From contig CANTUQ010000031.1 in the NCBI GenBank assembly GCA_947683425.1, forward strand, positions 6,645,001-6,709,000: DNA of 64,000 bases. Direction: 5' to 3'. Origin of the DNA: Excoecaria cochinchinensis. Its lineage: Eukaryota; Streptophyta; Magnoliopsida; Malpighiales; Euphorbiaceae. The notes under the pieces were generated by a model, which saw nothing but the letters and a program-made list of their open reading frames with translations, did not search any database and was not told the origin of the DNA. Positions 63,605 to 64,000 of this stretch are shown here, one piece after another. How positions within the stretch are numbered: the stretch's first letter is position 1; each line of letters opens with the position of its first letter. The translations under genes were made by a program, and so were the position numbers.

Positions 63605-64000
63605 TGTGACGTACGGCGAATCCCCGCGGCTGCCCGTGCGACCGCCCGCTTGAGGGCGATCGGGGCATTTGTGGGTCCGTTGGAAACTTGCAATGAATTT
63701 CGAGTGCGTCTATTTTGGGTAACAAGGAGGTTTCATGGAGTTGCCACCCAATAGAATATTGGGAAAGTTTCTCTCACCTAGGAGAGCCTAAGACTGCGCT
63801 TAATATCCATTTTGGGCCAACCAAAGGGTTCTTGGAGGGTAAACCTCTCGCCCTAAGGAGCCTAGGATTAACGTCAAAGTCTCGTGAAACAAGAGGTGTC
63901 TTGGAGGTCATAGTTCCAATGAGTGATCGGATAGACCTCTCACCTCTTTGAGCCCAAAGACCAGAGCCGGGTTCGGGACTTCTCATCTATTTCTACCTTG
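63605..64000 (-). repeat. U5 end of a minus-strand Tat LTR, running off the window
   Basis: Starts with TGTGACGTACGGCG (complement of a GTCACA terminus) and matches 45,742-45,360 of LTR5 on the opposite strand (GGGGCATTTG, GGTCCGTTGG, GAGTTGCCACCCAATAGAATATTGGG in outline). No primer site lies to its left, so it is a 3' or solo LTR. Confidence 0.75.

Overview
The window is plant nuclear DNA, almost certainly from repeat-dense heterochromatin of an angiosperm with a large genome. I find no host protein gene, rRNA or functional tRNA. Nearly every base that can be assigned belongs to nested LTR retrotransposons of three Ty3/gypsy lineages (Athila-like, Tat/Ogre-like, and a Del/Tekay-like group primed by initiator tRNA-Met). 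There are also a tRNA-derived SINE cluster and one end of a CACTA transposon. The species cannot be named from the sequence.

Layout. 1-3,932: 3' part of an Athila-like element (end of a late ORF, long 3' untranslated region, polypurine tract, 3' LTR). 3,933-36,145: a nest of Tat-type elements on the minus strand. An old LTR is preserved in two pieces (6,330-6,871 and 23,657-24,553), split by a 16.8-kb Tat element (6,872-23,656, target duplication GGGAT/GGGAC). That element is itself interrupted by a solo Del-like LTR (15,779-19,448, ACTAT/ACTAC). The outer Tat DNA to the right holds a Del-like element with two nearly identical 4-kb LTRs but only 790 bp between them (24,856-33,587), followed by three abutting SINE copies, two of which form a 191-bp near-perfect inverted repeat (33,806-34,187). 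36,146-43,669: AT-rich DNA with another solo Del-like LTR (38,715-41,843). 43,675-61,075: a 17.4-kb, structurally complete Tat/Ogre-like element on the plus strand with a perfect GCAGT target duplication and LTRs differing at roughly thirty positions by eye. 61,081-64,000: a short tandem duplication, a CACTA end, and three LTR pieces each inserted into the previous one.

How the complete Tat element works. The LTR promoter drives an RNA primed at a tRNA-Arg-type site, encoding Gag, protease, a G-patch, reverse transcriptase, a degenerate RNase H, a second archaeal-type RNase H and integrase in one frame. That frame is interrupted by a single stop codon in reverse transcriptase. Between integrase and the 3' LTR is a 6-kb accessory region with its own divergent promoter. 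A minus-strand, intron-containing gene with a DUF7745-like (plant mobile domain) product and a plus-strand, intron-leadered gene (plant transposon protein domain plus coiled coil) start back to back. Their TATA boxes are about 230 bp apart and flank a GC-rich palindromic array that resembles the one upstream of the LTR TATA box. A 74-bp minisatellite lies just before the polypurine tract.

The most unusual theme is that nearly every long LTR here, from three lineages, carries its own tandem array of short palindromes. In the families where a TATA box can be seen, one array lies just upstream of it. Family sequences differ (CCGACGCCCGTCGG, CACGACTCGTG, CTCACGTGACGTGAG, CACGGTGGCAACC, CACAGCTGTG), but the architecture is shared. 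In the youngest Del-like pair the array accounts for all the length difference between the two LTRs.
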